This document shows, piece by piece, positions 45,773-48,872 of a stretch of 48,872 nucleotides of DNA (positions within the stretch are counted from its first letter, which is position 1; every line of letters begins with the position of its first letter). The notes under the pieces were generated by a model. That model was not told the DNA's origin. It ran no database searches and saw only the letters and a program-made list of their open reading frames with translations. Source of the stretch: Eubacteriales bacterium (GTDB lineage Bacteria; Bacillota; Clostridia; Christensenellales; UMGS416); the NCBI GenBank assembly GCA_028693155.1, contig JAQUVY010000006.1, positions 1 through 48,872 of the forward strand, in the 5' to 3' direction. The translations under genes were made by a program, and so were the position numbers.

Positions 45773-48746
45773 TCAGCGTTTCTTGCCGCTGGCGATGCGC
45801 ATGGTCAGGAACACACCCGCCGCCGCGCTGGCGGCCAGCACGATGAGCCACAGCGCCAGATTGCTGCGATCTCCGGTCTTAACGCGATCAGCCTTGAGAA
45901 TGCCGCCATTTTCCGGGGTGTCATCCTCATGCGCATAGATCCGCTGCGTGCTGAGCTGCAAGTCCTTATCCTGAGGCGTTTTGCCGTCCACGGTTGCGAT
46001 GTTGCCCACATCGATCTCAACCCCCAGCGCGCTGCTGGTCACGAGCGCTTCGAAGGTCAGGGTATATTCCTTGACGCCTTCAACATCGCCTAAGGACACG
46101 GTAACGGTGCGGGTCAAGGGGTTGTAGCAGCTGCTGTCCAGAATCTGCTCGGTTCCGTCGGGCGCAGTCAGCTTTAACGTATCCAGCTTCACCGCAATGC
46201 CCCAAGGCATCGCATCGCGAATGGTCACATTCTTCCACAAAGAGTCGCTCTGCCGGTTGCTCACCCGGATGGTATAGCCCAGAATGTCTCCCACCTGAGT
46301 AGGCATGTCGGGATCGGTAATGTTGACCGCAGTCTTAAGGATCTGGGGATCGGGATCGTCAAACAGCACCTTTCCCCCGGCAAGCTCATCCTTCTCATGG
46401 GCATATATGGCTTGGGTCTGCACCCGAACCTGCTCTTCGCTGGCGCCGGTGCCCTCGGCGGCGGCCATATTGCCGATGTCCTGTTCCATTGCCAGCGGCG
46501 TCACCAACACCTCAAAGGACATCTTGAATCGGCTTACATCCGCCATGTCTGCCACGTTCACCGTGATCGTATTGGTCGCTTCGTCATAGACCGTAGCCGC
46601 CAGAGGGATCTGTGTGCCATCCACCAGAATTTGAACCAGCGTCGTGGGATCCAGCTTCAAGCCCTTGGGCAGCACATCCGTCAGCACCACATCGTGCCAG
46701 ATGGAGTGCAGCTGGCGGTTGTTCACCTCGATGGTGTACTTGAGGACATCGTTTGCCTGAGTGGGCTGGCCGGGATCGGTCAGGTTTTCGGCGGTCTTGG
46801 TAATGGTCGGGTCGGGATCGTCATACAGCTCGCCGCCGTTGGCCGGGGTATCCTCTTCATTGGCGTAGACTATTTCTGTCTCTGCCATGACCTCCTCGCC
46901 CTTGGCACCCGTGCCTGCTGCGCGGGCTATGTTGCCGATGTCCACCGGGCCGTCTATCGCAAGGATTGCCGCGATGTCCACCGTTGCCTCAAAGGTCAGC
47001 GTATACTCCTGCACGCCCAGCTGATCACCCAGAGGCACCGTGATGGTGCGAGTGGCGTCGCTGTAAACGCTTGCGTCCAGCGTCTGCTCCGGGCTGCCCG
47101 TATGGGTCAGCTTCATGCTGGCAGTATCCAGCGTCAAGCCGGCAGGGATCACATCGGTTAAGTTCACATCGCTCCACTTGGAACCGGCCTGCCGGTTGTT
47201 CAGCACGATGGTGTATTTCAGAACATCGTTCACCTGAGAGGGCTGGCCGGGATCGGTCAGGTTTTCCGCGCTCTTGGTGATCGCCGGGTCGGGATCGTCA
47301 TACAGCACGCCGTCGTTGGCCGGGGTATCCGCCGTGTTGGGATAGATAGCCTGCGACTGCACCGCGACTGCCTCGCCCTTTTCACCGGTTCCGGCCGCGC
47401 GAGCGACATTGCCGATGTCGGCATTCGCCTCCATGGCGTCCAGGTTTACCTTAGCTTCAAAGGTCAGCGTGTACTCCTGCACGCCGAACTGATCGCCCAG
47501 GGGCACTGTGATGGAGCGAGTAGCATCGCTGTAAGCGCTTGCGTCCAGCGTCTGCTCCGGGCTGCCCGTATGGGTCAGCTTCATGCTGGCGGTATCCAGC
47601 GTCAGGCCGACAGGAATCACATCGGTTAAGTTCACACTGCTCCACTTGGAGCCGTCCTGACGGTTGTTCAGCACGATGGTGTATTTGAGGACGTCGTTCA
47701 CCTGAGAGGGCTGGCCGGGATCGGTCAGGTTTTCCGCGCTCTTGGCAATCGCCGGGTCGGGATCGTCATACAGCACGCCGCCGTTGGCCGGGGTGTCCGC
47801 CGTGTTGGCGTAGGTCGCCTGCGTCTGCACGGCAATTGCCTCACCCTTTTCACCGGTTCCGGCCGCGCGGGCAATGTTACCGATGTCGGCATTCGCCTCC
47901 ATGGCGTCCAGGTTCACCTTGGCTTCAAAGGTCAGCGTGTACTGCTGCACGCCCAGCTGATCACCCAGAGGCACCGTGACGGTGCGGGTGGCGGCGCTGT
48001 AAGCGCTTGCGTCCAGCGTTTGCTCCGGGCTGCCCGCATGGGTCAGCTTTATGCTGGCGGTATCCAGCGTCAAACCGGCCGGCAAAACATCGGTGATGCT
48101 CACGCTGCTCCACTTGGAACCAGCCTGCCGGTTGTTCACCACAATGGTGTATTTCAACACGTCGTTCACCTGAGAGGGCTGGCCGGGATCGGTCAGGTTC
48201 TCCGCGCTCTTGGTGATCGCCGGGTCGGGATCGTCATACAGCACGCCGCCGTTGGCCGGGGTGTCCGCCGCGTTGGCATAAGTAGCCAGGCTTTGAACCG
48301 CGGCCTGGGTGCCACTGGGGTTGTTGCCCGCCGCGCGAGCCACATTGCCGATGTCGGCGTCTGCCTCCATGGCGTCCAGGTTTACCTTAGCTTCAAAGGT
48401 CAGGGTATACTCCTGCGCGCCCAGCTGATCACCCAGAGGCGCCGTGATGGTGCGGGTGGCGCTGTTATACGCACTTGCGTCCAGCGTCTGCTCCGGGCTG
48501 CCCGTATGGGTCAGCTTCATGCTGGCGGTATCCAGCGTCAAGCCGGCAGGGATCACATCGGTTAAGTTCACACTGCTCCACTTGGAACCGGCCTGCCGGT
48601 TGTTCAGCACGATGGTGTATTTTAACACGTCGTTCACCTGAGAGGGCTGGCCGGGATCGGTCAGGTTCTCCGCGCTCTTGGTGATCGCCGGGTCGGGATC
48701 GTCATACAGCACGCCGTCGTTGGCCGGGGTATCCGCCGTGTTGGCC
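45773..48746 (-). CDS. Large surface protein of DUF11-like repeats with C-terminal TM anchor; 5' end missing
   Basis: Six repeats starting (V/L)LYDDPDPxITKSAENLTDPGQPSQVNDVLKYTI; C-terminus VKTGDRSNLALWLIVLAASAAAGVFLTMRIASGKKR. No start codon or signal peptide before homology ends near 48746. Confidence 0.85.
46346..48746 (-). repeat. Tandem repeat array, unit 468 bp (156 aa) in the 5' copies
   Basis: The GGTCGGGATCGTCATACAGC block recurs at 48691, 48223, 47755, 47287 (spacing exactly 468), then 46810 (477) and a diverged copy near 46350. Confidence 0.9.
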
Positions 48747-48872
48747 CTAGATTCTACGTCAGTACTTCAAAAAGCATAATCAAAGCCTTGATAAATATGC
48801 GTTCCTTCGAAATTCAGCTTTCACCCATTGGGTGAAAGAAAAGTGCTCAAAAATATGTTAAATTATCAGCTT
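48747..48872. other. AT-rich sequence unrelated to the adjacent repeat gene; possible mobile-element end or assembly junction
   Basis: Repeat homology stops within GTGTTGGC|CCTAGATTCTACG; composition changes abruptly; contains CTTTCACCCA-T-TGGGTGAAAG (48818-48838). Confidence 0.6.

Noticed and set aside
46346-48746. CRISPR-like periodic repeats near the right end
   Set aside because: Period is 468 bp and in frame with a protein; coding tandem repeat, not CRISPR.

Overview
GC-rich bacterial chromosomal segment, probably Firmicutes/Clostridia (inferred from gene content and order: tmk next to an Orn/Lys/Arg decarboxylase, nadK-argR-recN, a T-box on thrS). Most of the window is ordinary housekeeping and transport: SSS symporter, thrS, BMP/nucleoside ABC importer with xpt, tmk, recN-argR-nadK, asnA, several small oxidoreductases and regulators. 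Both ends are anomalous. The left edge is the 3' end of an IS3-family (IS150-like) transposase; its terminal repeat cuts a minus-strand ORF after 11 codons. The right edge is a 5'-truncated, tandem-repeat surface protein (six ~156-aa units) that runs abruptly into about 125 bp of AT-rich unrelated sequence. The observations I rate highest are: (1) a compact interlocked complementarity that would hide both the Shine-Dalgarno and the AUG of the IS-disrupted ORF; (2) a CotH-kinase / VTC-domain polyphosphate-polymerase-like / DUF4956 / DUF6440 operon behind a clear promoter; (3) two genes broken by in-frame TAG codons (a DUF4190-like protein and a HIT protein), the HIT gene also lacking its nucleophilic His; (4) a TetR-flanked DUF308-MMPL-heptad-repeat operon; (5) a MarR gene with a palindrome abutting its -10 box; and (6) a protein made of two tandem ABM-like domains. 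I saw no CRISPR array, rRNA or tRNA. Family assignments come from motif recognition only; no searches were run.
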